Shown here: positions 45,703 to 58,880 of the stretch, one piece after another
Numbering within the stretch: the first letter of the stretch is position 1
How the letters are laid out: each line of letters opens with the position of its first letter
Assembly (NCBI GenBank): GCA_947683425.1
Contig: CANTUQ010000081.1
Location: 7,374,501-7,438,500 of the forward strand
Origin: Excoecaria cochinchinensis
Lineage: Eukaryota > Streptophyta > Magnoliopsida > Malpighiales > Euphorbiaceae
Reading direction: 5' to 3'
Length of the DNA stretch: 64,000 nt
Notes under the pieces: model-generated
The model's input: the letters and a program-made list of their open reading frames with translations, nothing else
The model's database searches: none
Told to the model about the DNA's origin: nothing
Position numbers and translations under genes: made by a program

Positions 45703-47351
45703 AAAATGTCATTAATTCGCTCTCTCTCCACACTATGCAGTTGATTAAAAGGCGCATTTATTCACATTCGAAAAGCCGTAAATGATCAAGTAAATAATGA
45801 AAGCAATAGATTACAATAAATACAAGGAGCGGAATACAACTCCCTTTTATAAATGTGCGAAGCATGCATAAATCGGGATATTGCTTATTTTGAGGACTTT
45901 GGTCCTCACATGCATCGTTATTAAAATTGGGGATTTTTATTTGTGATGATCTTTTTTTGATGATGGAAATAGGGCATTGGACCCTTGTTTTGTGTAAACC
46001 TTATTTTATTAAATATAAAACCATTGAGTCATTTTTATACATCAACGGGATATGAAAGGAGTACATCCATATACATAAGATAATCAATAAAAGAAATGAA
46101 ACAAGAGGATTAGGAAACTAAACCGGACGAGATCCTCCAAACATGGTAGATAGCCGCTCAAGCTCGAGATAATCCAGGAGGACCGATGTACACTCACAGA
46201 AAGTTAAGAGAGGTTAATATACATAAAATTAACACATAAGGAGTCAAAGAGACTTGGAAGAGATAAAAAAAAGTTTAAAAGGAGGGAGACAGAACCCATC
46301 GACGGCCTTCCTTGTTTGACCGACGGGCGTCGGTTCGGGTATCCGATATGCCCGTTTGTCACTCAAGGAGGGGCGTTTGTAGGTGGGTGACCGACGGGCG
46401 TCGGTGATAAAGATGACCCGTCGGTCACCTCTGTCTCCGAAAAAAACTGAATGGAGAGGGAGAGAAAAAAAACCTTTTCAAAGTCAAAAAAGAATTTTAT
46501 CCCAAAAAGAGATAAGGGAGTCAAGATAAAAGAAAATAATGATAGATATTCAAAAATTGCACAAAACGAGAAATAAATATGGAGAAATAATCCGGAATAT
46601 ATACCCTCAGATAATCGCTTCAGGTGAGATTCTTGTGTCGGTTAGAGCCCCGAGCGTTCCACGAGAAGCAAAGATGAAAGATTAAAGAGAGAAAATGAGA
46701 TATTTCACCTTCAATCCCTCAGAAAATCGATTTTGGAGTCAAAATCTAAAGAAAACTAATTAGCTTTTAGTTCCTTTGATTGATTTGATCCTTGATTCAA
46801 TAGATTTCTTTAGAAAAAGTGTTTTTGGAAGAGAGAGAAAATGTGCTTGAAATTGGGCAGAGTTTCCCCTTCTGAAAATTTTTCCAACCCTTTTCAAATG
46901 AAAATCCAGAGCTTTTATAGCCAAACACGACCGACGGGCGTCGGTGTATAGAGGCGGGCGTCGAAAGAATCCTTCTGACACAAGGATTAGTCCGATGGCC
47001 CTGCCACATCCACCGACGGGCGTCGGAAGGGTTGCGTGCTCCGGGAAACCAGGCGGCATTCTGACAGGGGCGGTGATTTTCTGATGGGCGTCGAAAAATA
47101 CCTAGAGCCGTCGGTGACTCGGAGCGACGGGCCGGCTCGACAGACGGGCTGGCCGTCTGTGGAGGACAAAAAGCCCTTTGACTCGAAAAAACCTCTGTTT
47201 TCCTCTCCTTCGGCCCAGGAATGATAAAAACCTCACTTCTCATGGAACGCGGGGCTAAAACCTCTAAATCCAACCTCCCATACAGGCTTGGACACTGATT
47301 TCATCACAGGGCAACCTCTGATCCGGACCGCTCTGGGACACGGTGCTTACA
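45703..47351 (-). repeat. Truncated Tat-type LTR, first of a tandem pair
   Basis: It is co-linear with 47600-49250. Its low end lacks the first several hundred bases of the LTR and it ends GGACACGGTGCTTACA at 47351. It contains two GC islands (46300-46440, 46930-47160) with CCGACGGGCGTCGG inverted repeats. Overlapping short ORFs in the islands on both strands are not genes. Confidence 0.65.
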
Positions 47352-49060
47352 ATTGGGAAAGTTTCTCTCGCCTCGGAGAGACAAAGACTGCGCTCAGTAT
47401 CCATTTTGGGCCAACCAAAGGGGTCTTGGAGGGTGAACCTCTCGCCCTAAGGAGCCTAGGATTAACGCCAAAGTCTCGTGACACAAGAGGTGTCTTGGAG
47501 GGTAAACCTCTCACCTCTTTGAGCCCAAAGACCAGAGATGGGTTCGGGACTTCTCATCTTTTTCTACCTCGATTATTCTATGATCAAATTTTAATTATCA
47601 TTAATTCGTTCTCTCTCCACATGATGCAATTGATTAAAGAAGCATTTATTCACATTTGGAAAGCAGTAAATGAGCAAGTAAATAGTGAAAGCAATAAATT
47701 ACAATAACACAAGGAGCGGAATACAACTCCCTTTTATAAATGTACGATACATACACAAATCGGGGCATTACTTATTTTGAGAACTTTGGTCCTCGCATGT
47801 ATCATTATTAAAACTAGATATTTCTGTTGTGAGGATTTTTATTGGATAAAAATAGGACATTAGGTCCTTATGTTTATGAAAACCTCTCTTTATTAAATAT
47901 AAAACATTAATCAATTTTTATATTTAGCGGGATACAAAAAGGGTATACTCATGTGCATAAAATAATTAATGGATAAACAAATAAAGGAAATAACCAAGAA
48001 GGTTAGAAAACTAAACCGGATGGAATCCTCCGAGCATGGTAGATCGCCCCTCGAGCTCAGGATAGTCCAAGAAAATCAATATATGCTCACCAAAGGTTAA
48101 TGGGTGTTAATATACAAAAGCTCAATATAAATAAAGTTCTAAGACTCGAGAGAGATAGAAAAGATTTGGAAACGTGGAGATAGGACCCAGCGACGGCCTC
48201 TGTCGAGTGACCGACGGGCGTCAGTCAAAGTGACCAACATGTCCCGTCGCTCACTCAAGAGAGAGGGCGTCTGTGAGTGAGGTGATCGACGGGCGTCAGT
48301 GAAATAGATGACCCATCGGTCACCACTTTCTCCTAAAATAAACGGTAAAATCTCTCTTTTTCAGAGCAAAAAGGGGTTTTTATCACAAAATGAGATGAAA
48401 AGAATCAAAATAAAGAAAAATAAAAGCAAAAAGTCAAAAGAACGGCAAGAATAAAGAATAAAGATGAAATAATACGGAGAATAAGTCCGAAATATTTACC
48501 CTCAGATAATGTTTTAGTGAGATTCTTGGTGTCGATTAGAGTCCCGCACGCTATACGAGAAACGAAATGAAAGGTCAGGAAAGAGGAAAATAGATTGTTT
48601 CCTTCTTAACCCTTCAAAAAGATTGACTTTGGAATCAAAAACCCAAAGAAAACTAATTAGTTTTAGTTTCTTTTTAATGGTTGGATTCTCAAATTAAAAG
48701 CAATTTCTTGATGTATGTGTTTGCTGGAAGAGAGAGAAAACGTGCTTGAATTTTGGCAGAGTTTCCCCTTTTGAAAATTTTTTGAACCCTTTTTAGGAGG
48801 AAATTCAAAGATTTTATAGGCCAGGGCTGACCGATGGGCGTCGGATGTGGCGACGGGCGTCGAAAGAATCCTTCTGGCACAAGGATTCATCTGATGGCCC
48901 TGCCATTTCCACCGACGGGCGTCGGAGAGGTTGCGTGCTCCGGGAAACCAGGTGGCGTGCTCCGAAAGAAGCGGATCCGTCCGACAGGCATCGGAAAAAC
49001 CATAGGCCATCTGTGACCCTAAGCGACGGGCTGGCCTCCCACAGACGGGCTGGCCGTCTG
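46300..49060. repeat. CCGACGGGCGTCGG palindrome islands (four blocks)
   Basis: At least ten copies of GACGGGCGTCGG-like words, an inverted repeat CCGACG/CGTCGG with a 2-base centre, fall in four blocks at matching places of the two tandem LTRs: 46300-46440, 46930-47160, 48190-48320, 48830-49060. Confidence 0.75.
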
Positions 49061-49250
49061 TCGAGGAAAACATAGTTTTTAACTCAAAAATTTTCCGTTT
49101 TTCCCCCCTCTACCTACGAAAGGTGAAAAGACTCATTTCTCGTGGAGCATATGACTAAAACCTCCGAATCCAATCCGTTTGTACAAGCTCGGATACTGAT
49201 TTCATCATAGGGTAATCTCTGATCCGGACCGCTCCGGGACACGGTGCCAA
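47352..49250 (-). repeat. Truncated Tat-type LTR, second of a tandem pair
   Basis: It starts abruptly inside the LTR, at the phrase ATTGGGAAAG that in 28319-31042 lies about 140 bp from the edge. It ends GGACACGGTGCCAACA at 49250, against the Tat internal region. The GC islands recur at 48190-48320 and 48830-49060. It is probably the damaged 3' LTR of the minus-strand Tat element to its right. Confidence 0.65.
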
Positions 49251-49806
49251 CAGGGAGACAAAAAATCATTTTAGGTGAGGAGATAGTTTCAACATGTGTA
49301 ACCACAAAATTGGCACGCTTTTAGCATACCTCCACAAAGCTCAACGGGCTAGTAAACGATTGCAGAATAAGGGTAGGAAATGGTCATTTAGAGAGCTATA
49401 CAAAGAAAATGTTGCCTAAATCATTTTCTAGTTTCCATCTTATCCAGGGATCGCTTTGATGGGTAATCAGAAAGGTTCTAGTGTTCTTAGTTAGTTTCCA
49501 TCCAATCCCCTAATTGCAACTAGTTTTTCTTTATTATTTCTTTTTTGAATTCCCTCTCTACAGGAGTTATATCAGATGCTATCAAGATTTTCTTTGGGTT
49601 CTCCAAAGTTTTGAGATTAACTGCAGTCATATTATTTGAATTAATGTCAAAGTAAATGCAGTGTGATCATGTTAAATGAAATCAATAGAAAAAGCAAAAA
49701 CTGTTCTCTTTATTACAAATTGAAAATTGTAACATAAAAAGTTCTAGAAACAAAAGGATCAAGCATGAAAAACATCTCTTTCACCATTGCCACTAGTAGA
49801 GCATAT

Positions 49807-52176
49807 TCACAGCGGAAGGACTGCATTGTAGCTTACCTTCTTCTTCTTCTCCCTCTTCTCAGGATCCATGATCTGATTGGTGTCAATGAGATCTTGGATC
49901 TTATTCCTTAATGTCCGATAGTAATCTGTCAGGTGGTCGGTATGCTGGTGGTAGGCGCAGTAATGGTCCTCTATGTGCCCTAGCTGTCCTTGACTCATAG
50001 CCGATCTGGGTGGCAAAGGTTGCAACTTGCCTTCTTTTATTAGTCTCTCCAACATCCAGGATAGAGGTCGTCCCAAATTAGTAGAGTGTCTTTGGCCTCC
50101 TTTCGTGTTCAGCACTTCCACCCTCTTTGCCTTACCCTTACTATCATTGCGGATATCCAAGTTTTCCTTCTACAGATCACATGCCCTCACTAGATCCTCG
50201 CCCTCTTTAGGCACAGTACCAAATCCTATAGTAGGCCTCTGGCTGCTCCCTTGGCCAACTGGTGAATCAAATGGCTCCTTGCTTTTATTTTGAAGAGTAA
50301 AAGGGGGCGCTGCAGTTGCTGCTATATAGGTTCTCTCCACAGTGGCCGACCCTACTCGGCCAAGGGTTGTCGCCATAACTTAAGCTTGAAGAACTAGTGC
50401 CATGGCGTCCATTCTCTCTTGAATCATGGCCAACAGCCTATTTTCGAGTTCTTTGAACCATTTATCCATCTCTTGGGCAATTAAGGCATAAGTCTCTTCA
50501 ATCTGCTGCGAGGGATTAACCATTTCTAAAGCTCGGCTCTCCTTCTTTCCTTCTTCACTTTCTTCCCCATTCTCGTCGATGGACCAAGAGTCTATCATTG
50601 TCACAAAGGTCTCTCCTCCATTTGCCTTAGGACGAGTGGTAGCATCGTATTCACTACCGAACAAATCTTGCAGTACATACTCTTCAGGCAAGCTGGAACC
50701 AATTATTGAATGACAGGCGGACTTCTTCTTACTTTCCCTCTGTTCAGGATTAGTGATCTGCTTGCTATCGATCAAGTCCTGAATTTTATGCCTTAGCCTC
50801 ACGCAACGGTCTGTCATATTCCCCGTGTGCTGATGGAAAGCACAATACTCATCATCTCTATGACCTGGTTGTCCTTGGGTTTTGGCTAGCTTAGGAGGTA
50901 GGGGCTGCAGCTTTCCTTCTTTTATCAGTCTCTTTAACACCCAGGATAAGGGGTGGCCTAAATTCAAAAAGTGCCTTTGACCTTTCCCCACTCCGGTAGC
51001 TGAAACTTCTACTGCCTTACCATTTTTGTTGTTGCTGCTCCTAGCACCTCCCAGTCTAAGCCCAGACTGGTTCCCATAGCTTTTCCCAGCAAAGTTATTA
51101 TGGCTTGCTTTCTTTGCCAGGTAAGCTGCCTCAGCCTCTATAGCGATATCCTTAAGCGACTCCTAGTCCTTGAGCCCCTTAAAACTGAGTAAGTCCCTCA
51201 AGTAAGGGCATGAGTTTCTGATAAACAGCCTGATCTGGTCTGCAGTGTCAGGCTTCCTCTTTATCTCCATAACTTTGTTCCTCCATCTGGTGAGGTACTC
51301 ATGGAATGACTCATTGCTCCTTTGCTGTAAGAGCTCAAGGTCTTTTAGGGTGACCTCCATCCTAGTGCTGCAGTCGTACTGCTTCATGAATTCTTCGGTC
51401 AAAAGTTTCCAGTCCTCCTTGGACCTCCTATCCAACCCATGGTACCAATCAACTGCCGGGCCCACCAGACTAAGGTAGAAATATTCCACCTTCTGCTTTT
51501 TACTCAATCCTGTGCCTTTCATGACCAAGGTGTACTGCTTGACGTGGGCGGATGGGTCCGAGGTGCCATCAAACTTCGAAAGCTTGGGCATCTTGAATCT
51601 TTGAGGCAGCAACTCTTCATCCCCTAGGTCTCTGTCTTCGGGATGGATCCCCTTGCCTACTGACAGCATGCGGGTGATTGCCTCAATCTTCTGTCTCATT
51701 CCCCTTAAGGCTTCATCCTCTACCCTGAGCGCCCTTGGCCTATCAATGCGGTGGACTATTGGCTCTTCATATTCTTCCTCCATCAGGAAATCATCATTAG
51801 GATTATGAATCCTTTTCCCTCTTGGCTCGATTGGTGCAGCAGCTCTGTGCTCATTATTGGGTTGACGAGCAGCAACTCCAACGAAGGGAGCCTCCCCACC
51901 AGCAGGTGGTTCAGCTTGCCCCCGAGGAGGGGCTGCCTGTGGCTGTAGAGCAGCAGGTGGCTGTGGGGCAGCAGGTGCGGGTGGAGCAGGAGGATGGGCA
52001 ATCCCTTCAACCATCGAGCCCATCATGTCTAGTACTCTCCGTTCGAAGTCCTCTAGCCTCCTAGCTAGGTCTTGAGTGGTCAGTGCTCCGGGTTCTTTTA
52101 CTATTGATGATTCAAAAGAGGATTCACTGATTGATGAGAATGACTCAGAATCCCAGTCAGACACTAGTTTCGGCAA
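49807..52176 (-). pseudogene. gag: Tat-type gag with internal duplication and nonsense codons
   Basis: One minus-strand frame runs from ATG 52176 to a stop at 49807, with internal stops at 51163-51165 (TAG in place of the usual Trp), 50380-50382 and 50170-50172. It has an N-terminal Pro/Ala-rich linker (about residues 60-95). A capsid-like domain follows (about 195-330; MPKLSKFDGTSDPSAHVKQY, LVGPAVDWYHGL). Then comes a C-terminal unit with HPLSWVLKRLIKEGKLQPLPP and CAFHQHTGNMTDRC (about 51027-50730). The same unit returns at about 50134-49834 in more decayed form, with the last Cys lost. Gag would form the particle; this one is dead. Confidence 0.85.
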
Positions 52177-53010
52177 CTCAAAGAGCAGATTTGTCCTTAC
52201 TAGCCGACCGTCGGAACCTCTTGTCCACTTAAATATCTATGATAGCTGAAAAAATTAGATTGTTAGAATGATGCATGATTGACATATATAATGCATGATA
52301 GTGAGTTATGCAACATTTACAATCACATGCAAGCAAGTAGATCCTTCCAACCTTATTACTCCCACACACGAGGTAATGTGGTCTCCTACCTAGGTGGGCT
52401 TGACCCATGGGTTAGCGGGGAACCCAATGGATGCATATGATGCTCGGTGGAAAATCGGCATCATAACATCTCTTATCTAATGCGCATACATATGGATTTT
52501 GGCCTTTATGTATTAAAACATTTCAACTAAATTAAGATGGGCCCATCGGGGCATGAAAGCCTTTGATAAAAGCCCATTTAATTTGGTTGAATTTGTTCAA
52601 TATATAATGGCCCACATAGCAAGCATTGTATTAAGGTACATGTCACCTAGGGGAAGTATATATTGCCATTACATGAGCTTTGGTCATGGGTGATGATACT
52701 TTAGGGCTACCCAAGCATGGTCCCTGCCAATGGGTCTAGCTCATCACGAGCATAACGATCGATCGGGTCACCATTTGATATACCTTAATGGTACGAGGCT
52801 TGGGCTGGTGATTATCCTTAACACTTCCCTACATTGAGTGAACGTAGGGTTGTGCTTCGGGAACGCACCGAGGCTAATAGAGGGACCAAACAAGCATAAA
52901 TCTAAGGCTCTAATGCGATGCAATGCAGTTTTGAAAAAGGATGAAATGTTTAAATTAAAACTCAATTGTAAATTTTAACCAAGGTACTTTCGAAGCGAAG
53001 TCTCGAGTAC
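52177..53010 (-). other. Untranslated leader of Tat-type element
   Basis: About 830 bp between primer site and gag, without a supported ORF. It is homologous in reverse complement to 63100-63860, the leader of the + strand Tat element at the right edge, which confirms the boundaries. Confidence 0.65.
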
Positions 53011-53030
53011 TGTTCCCAGCGGAGTCACCA
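53011..53030 (-). other. Primer binding site, Tat type
   Basis: The minus strand reads TGGTGACTCCGCTGGGAACA, one base from the LTR edge. It is the type (probably tRNA-Arg) used by Tat/Ogre elements. Confidence 0.8.
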
Positions 53031-53031
53031 C

Positions 53032-55514
53032 TGTGACGCGAGCCGAACCTCGTGTCCTCCAGAGGGCCCGCTTTAGGGCGATCAGGAGAGGTTCATAAAA
53101 CTTGTAAGGTATTTACAAGTGCATCTATTTTGGGCAACAATGAGGTTTCTTGGAGTCGCCACCCAATAGAACATTGGGAAGGGTCGTCTAGGCTCAGCAA
53201 TCCTAAGACGACGCATACATATCCATCTTGGGCTAGCCAGAGAGATCTTGGAGGCCTCAGCCTCTACCCCCTGGAGCCTAGGATTGTAAATTTAAGTCTT
53301 TTGGTGAGACTCAAGAGGTGTCGTAGAAGTCCTAGACCTCTCGCCTCATTGAGCCCCAAGGACCAGAGTGAGTTCAGGACTTCTCATTTATTCATACCTT
53401 GGTTAAGTTTATAATTGAGTTTTGAATTTATTATTTCATCCCATTTCTCATACATCTAATGCAATTAATTAAAGCGCACAACATATATTTAAGAAAAGCG
53501 GGAAAAGCATAAGTAAAATAAAGCACATGTAAAAATATTACAATAAAACTAGGGGCGGAATACAACCCCCATTGTAAATAAAGTACAAAACATGCATAAA
53601 TCGGGATATTCATCAAGAATGAGGACATTGGTCCTCGCATGCATATTTATTACAAAATAATTTTGATGTGATGACTTTATTTTGGATGGAGAAAAACAAG
53701 GACATTGGTCCCATTTTTATTTAGGAAAAATTCCAATTTAATTAATAAAACACGTTTGTGATTTTCTTTCTAGCGGATCTAAAGAAATAATGTTATACAA
53801 AAATATACATGGCAAAAGTAAATATAAAGACAAACAAGTAAATATTATAAACAAATAAAATAAATAAATAAACCAAACGAGCCTTCTGGATTCCCCGCGT
53901 GCTCGCAAGATGTCCAAAAGGAAAAATAAGATGTGAAATAAAAATACAATACAAATAAAATAATGTTAGTAATTGAATAAATCAAATATAATAAATAAAA
54001 TAAGGTGATTAAAATAAAATAAAACATGTTAATAAATTATTACAAGAAAATATGAACATGATAATAATAATGATGAATATAAACAAATCAACGAATATAT
54101 AAAATAATGAAGAAAAGAATAATAAAATGAATAAATGAACGAATGATGAAAACGATTAAATGAACAACATGGTTAATTAGTATAATCACAATTAATATTA
54201 AAAATTTATATGGTAAAAATATCGATTAAAAATGAATGAATTAATTATATATTAAAAATAATGTGAAATCAAAGTAAAATAAATTAATTACGTGTTAGGA
54301 ATAATAAACAATCAATATTTACATGAATAAGAATAAAATGATATATAAACAAATTAAATAAAACAAATATAACAATAACAAAATAAACAAATAAATCAAA
54401 ATAATAAGTAAATTAATAAATATAATAAAATATACATAAACAAATTAAATATAAATAAAATAAAATAAAATAAAAATCAAGCCCAGAATATTTACCCTCA
54501 GAGTCGGATTCAATGAAGGTAAACTGATGATTTGATTTCCTTGAAAAATTGCTTGAGAAAATAATTTAGCAATAAAATTAATTGCTTTTGTTTATAGAGA
54601 AAACAAAAGAATTAACTTGAATGCTTAAGAAATAAAAAAAACTGATTTTGAAAGTGAAAATTAATCTCTTATGTTTATGGAGAAAACAAAGAAATTAATT
54701 TGGAATAATCAAGAATTGAAAATCAATTTTCAATCTCCATTAATTCTTGTTAAATGAAAGAAGAAATCTGAAATTTTTGGAAGAAAAATCAAAGAAGAAG
54801 AGAGGAAACCTTTGAAAAATTTGATGAAAAGAATTATGGAGGCCCCCCCACCCTCCTTTAGGTTTTCATCGTAAAGTATTTAAAGGATGAAAAAAAGTGA
54901 TGCCCTAATTCAATTAAGGAAAAGAAATTTCTTTTAACACAAATTCCTTTATTTTTAATGATAAAATCAAGTTTTATTAATTAATTATCTAAGAAAATAT
55001 TTTAGAATTTAATTTGGACTCAAAAACCCTAAAAAATGGGATAAAAAATGGATTTTTGGGTGAAAAAATCGAAAAAAGGGTGAAAAATCAGAAAAGGGGC
55101 AATTTCGGTGAGGATGTGGACGCTACACGCACAAGCACAGCTGTGCTTCCGAAAAGCATGGATGTGCTTTCCCGCGCGCTCCACGCAGTGCAGCACAAAG
55201 CACGGCTGTGCTTCCAAAAAAGCACGGTTGTGCTTTCGCGCGTGCTACACGCAGTGCAGCGCAAAGCACGGCTGTGCTTTCAAAGAAGCACAGCTGTGCT
55301 TTTCAGGCATAATTTTTTTTTTAAATACGCCTCAAAAAAAATAATAAATTCATTCTCGAAAACTAAATTTTAAAATATTTTTTATTATTTATTTTCTTAT
55401 TCTAAAATGCAAATTTGACAAGAAAATCATCACTTTTAACCTTTTTAGCCTGTGAAGGCAATTATCATCATCGGGTAACTTCGATCTAGGCTGACTCAGG
55501 ACCCGGTGTCTACA
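53032..55514 (-). repeat. 5' LTR of Tat-type element
   Basis: 2483 bp. In element sense it begins TGTAGACACCGGGTCC and ends GGCTCGCGTCACA. It contains a GC island (55115-55310) made of AGCACGGCTGTGCT-like words. The ORFs at 55014-55373 lie in that island and are not supported. Confidence 0.82.
55115..55310. repeat. AGCACGGCTGTGCT island with 66-bp direct repeat
   Basis: Five inverted-repeat words AGCAC/GTGCT, the last one perfect (AGCACAGCTGTGCT near 55280). Two units of about 66 bp share the order AGCAYGG-TGTGCTTTC, CGCG, CACGCAGTGCAGC, AAAGCACGGCTGTGC. Confidence 0.75.
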
Positions 55515-56261
55515 CTTGTACTACTAAATTAGGCATTAATTTCACAAATTACAGTTCAATTTCACATAGCATAAAGAATTCAAAACCACCAACTACTCTT
55601 AAGTACGTATTTAAATGGAAATGTGCTTATACAAGCACTTTTCCATCACAACGATATATTAATCAAACTCGTTTTCATCATCAACATACTTTAACAAACC
55701 CAAACATTATCAATTCTATAATTTCTAAATTAATTTTATCAAAATTATATCAGGCTATAGATTTTTAATTTAAACATAGAGCAAAAATAAATAGGAAAGG
55801 TAAATTGAGTGGTTACAAACCTCAATGTATGGCAGAAACAATTTCAATACTCCAAAAATACTTCACAAAAATCAAACTCAAACTCCGACTTCCTTTCCCT
55901 TCTCCTTCTTCCTCAAGTTTCCTTCTTCTTCTTCTATGATTACAAGAACCAATTCAACCATTAATCCAATAGAACACAAAAATAATGTAATTTAAACTAA
56001 TATAAAATAGCATAAGGTGAGGAATTTAGCTTACCCAAACTCTTAGTCCAAAAAATTAAATTTTTAATTTCAAATCCCTAACCCCTAAATCTGTCCCCTT
56101 ATTCATTTTCATCTTAGATTCAGATTTATATCCATTCAATCTTATCCTTCCAACCGCCATTCATGGAGGAAGACAGCAGTAGGGCTTCAGTTGTTGGCGA
56201 TAAGGGAAACGACGGGATGGATGCCAAGGAGAGGAAATGCAGCAGCCAAGGCTGCTCTAAA
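55515..56261. other. Unassigned stretch
   Basis: AT-rich with pyrimidine-rich parts (55880-55940) and a purine-rich end (56160-56250). No ORF, LTR edge or motif could be supported. The style suggests a truncated LTR in minus orientation, but no second copy is in the window. Confidence 0.3.
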
Positions 56262-56580
56262 TGTAACACCCCGAACTCCCACACGTAGCATAATGAAGGA
56301 AAGAGAGTTACGGTGAGTGAAGGGTGCTACCGGACGAGACACTTACTTGGCAAAATAGAAAATGGAATAATAAAATTTCTAACATCTAGAACCTCAACCA
56401 GATACACATCCTAAAACTTATCTCACACACACCATCATTCGCACAAAAGATTATTACAACTTATTACAAATGCTAATAAATAAACATAATTACATGCCGA
56501 AATCAAAAACACTTCCTATGAAAATCCAGTGACTCGTTGGCCAAACCTCAGCGGACCGCTGTGCTACTCTGATCTCCTAA

Positions 56581-56620
56581 CCTACACGGACAAACAACCT
56601 TGCTAAGCGATAACGCTTAG
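56581..56620 (-). other. Double hairpin plus TAG-GT
   Basis: CTAAGCG-TTAT-CGCTTAG in element sense (56620-56603) is perfect. The second stem is weak, with a TTGTTTGT loop, then CGTGTAG-GT. Confidence 0.55.
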
Positions 56621-57634
56621 TCGAGCAAAACAAATAATGGGCAGCCACTCATAGTGGTTGCCGAGGCAAACTCATGCAAATCAGTATATATAAATACATA
56701 AACATAAAGGAATGCCGACTAAAGTTATTATAAACAAATATCACTATTTTGATACGTAAACTTAAGCACATACATTAGCATCTTATAAACCATAAATAGA
56801 AATAATTATTTACTTTTTAATCAAAAATATATTATACAAAACTTATCATGTACTTTAAATCACTTAATGGCCCTATGGATAGTTATACTTCATAAATTCC
56901 CGAAATACGTTTTAAGGTTCAAAATATAAAGTTCAAAAATTCCCATTATTACAAATATTTCAAAATCATACAAATTACAGTATCAATACTTAAATCGAAA
57001 CATTTCATTTCAATCAAACCGTTACTTGTTCAAAACTAAACAAACCATTTCATTACTCAAATTTGGTTCGGGCTTGATATAATTATCCTAAGCTTCCTAC
57101 GTATCCCTATAGTTGGGAATCAGAACCACGTAGTTCTGTAGAAAACTGTTATACTTAATAATCCAAAATTAACTCTAAATCCTTTCTTAAATTTGGCTAT
57201 CTATTTCATTCTTACCACTTTGTTTCCCTTTTACTATAAATCAATATGCAATCATCATGTCCATCGAAAACCAATAAACATTACACACAGATTCCTTACC
57301 GATATACTTACATTGATCATCCAAGCTAAGGTTCAGAGGACAAGCAAATACATAATATACCTGTGTTCTCAATTCAAACATGTAAACGAATATATACATA
57401 TACATAAAATTCATTCATTAATTATTCAAATATAGAAAAACATGCATATCAATTATTTCAATTATTCTTTAAAAAGACTTATACTGACAGCCATACTCTT
57501 AACTTTTAAATAGATTTATAACATCCACATACGAATTCTTGGACAATCAATATTCATTTATTCATATTCATTAGAGCGACGTTGATTACTTAATCATTTT
57601 CCATTTCACAGATATTGGTTGATTATACAAAACA

Positions 57635-57985
57635 CATAGGTATCCATAAAGGATCCATAACACATTAGTGCGTGAGGCACGAGCTCAGAACATATTAACA
57701 AACACTTTCAGTTGCTTAGTCACATACTTTCTACACATTATTACAGAACATATTAATTCATTCACACAGCTTTATTCATTTAATTGCCTGCTAAGTCAAA
57801 AAGGGGTGGATAAGCAAGTGAACATATGGCGGTACCCGTGGGTACGATTTGAAAAGCAACATCATATTTTTCTCATTCAAAACATTTTCAAATAGGGGAT
57901 CTTAAACAAGATCCGTACACATTGAGGTTCGCGAGGAACCAAACGGGGACCTGATCAGGGTCCAAACAGAACAAAAGGCTGCAGG
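57635..57985 (-). other. Hairpin array
   Basis: Perfect stems GGATCTT-aaac-AAGATCC (57897-57914), GGTTC-gcgag-GAACC (57926-57940), GGACC-tgatca-GGGTCC (57947-57963) and GTACC-cgtg-GGTAC (57832-57845). Three match Tekay-type stems in the same order. Confidence 0.65.
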
Positions 57986-58439
57986 TAACGGAACTCTATA
58001 GGCATGCCTATCTATCCATGACTTGACTGACGCAGGCTAAATTTTTCCATATCATTATTAAATTTTTCACATATCTATACCCATTCCAGTAAACACTTCC
58101 ATCATCCTTTTTATGAATCACATAGACACATGCATTGATATATTTGAATTAATCATTAAGCTAACTTTAAATTATCTTTTATATGAAAAAGCATTAAACA
58201 ATTAGGAATAATTGCAATATCATTCATTAAAATGATAACATAATTTATTCATGTGCTTTCATAACATTATCCATGCATAATACAAATCACATCTGAAGCA
58301 TAACATATATCTTATGATAAGGGAATCATAACATTATACATGCATAAATAAAGTTACATACCATACATTAGAGAGAACCCGTGGAAACAAGACATAAAAT
58401 TCGCTTACAAAAAAAAGGACAGGTAGGGATGGAGGTCAC

Positions 58440-58880
58440 TGTCGTGTTTGCGACAAGAGTCGCGCTCGCGATAGTGGCCAGAAGGTCAAGTGCGAGAAGA
58501 GGGCGAAGGACACGAGTCGTGCAGGCCGACACGACTCGTGTCGATGCCCATTGCCCTGTCATGAGTCGTGCCCTAGTGCATGACTCGTGACTTGGCTCAC
58601 AGCAAGCATGAGTCGTGTTTTCTCTCCTTCACGAGTCATGAGCATCCTTCATGACTCGTGAAGTGCTTCACGACTCGTGAAGGTGCTCTACTCTTTGCCG
58701 ACTCGTGACTATCTTCATGACTCGTGCATGCAGAAGGCTTAACGAGTCATGCTACTTTTCACGAGTCGGACCATCTTGCGCAATAAGCACGAGAATGGGG
58801 ATTTCACGTTTCTGTCACGCTCGTGAAGATGTCTCTCTCGCGCTCGCAAAGATGTCGCGCTCGCAAATATGTCATGCTCG
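58440..58880. repeat. Palindrome island (CACGACTCGTG and TCGCGCTCGCGA words)
   Basis: More than ten CACGAGTCGTG-like words, including TTCACGACTCGTGAAG, plus TCGCGCTCGCGA. The vocabulary equals that of the Athila LTR island at 13145-13590, although the rest of the two LTRs is unrelated. Confidence 0.75.

Larger units (their letters stand above)
49251..55514 (-). mobile_element. Tat/Ogre-type element, 5' half
   Basis: Minus-strand order: 5' LTR 55514-53032, primer site 53030-53011, leader 53010-52177, gag frame 52176-49807, about 550 bp of non-coding sequence, then LTR sequence at 49250. No RT, RNase H or integrase motif lies between gag and that LTR, so pol is deleted or was never there. Confidence 0.75.

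Noticed and set aside
47288..47707. 139-codon ORF
   Set aside because: It spans the junction of two truncated Tat LTRs and has no recognisable domain.
55515..56261. A possible host gene exon near 56160-56250
   Set aside because: The codable stretch is short, without splice context or a recognisable domain, and lies between two retroelements.
58440..58880. Regular short palindromes resembling a CRISPR array
   Set aside because: Repeats are not of constant sequence or spacing, no unique spacers of equal size, and the context is a plant LTR.
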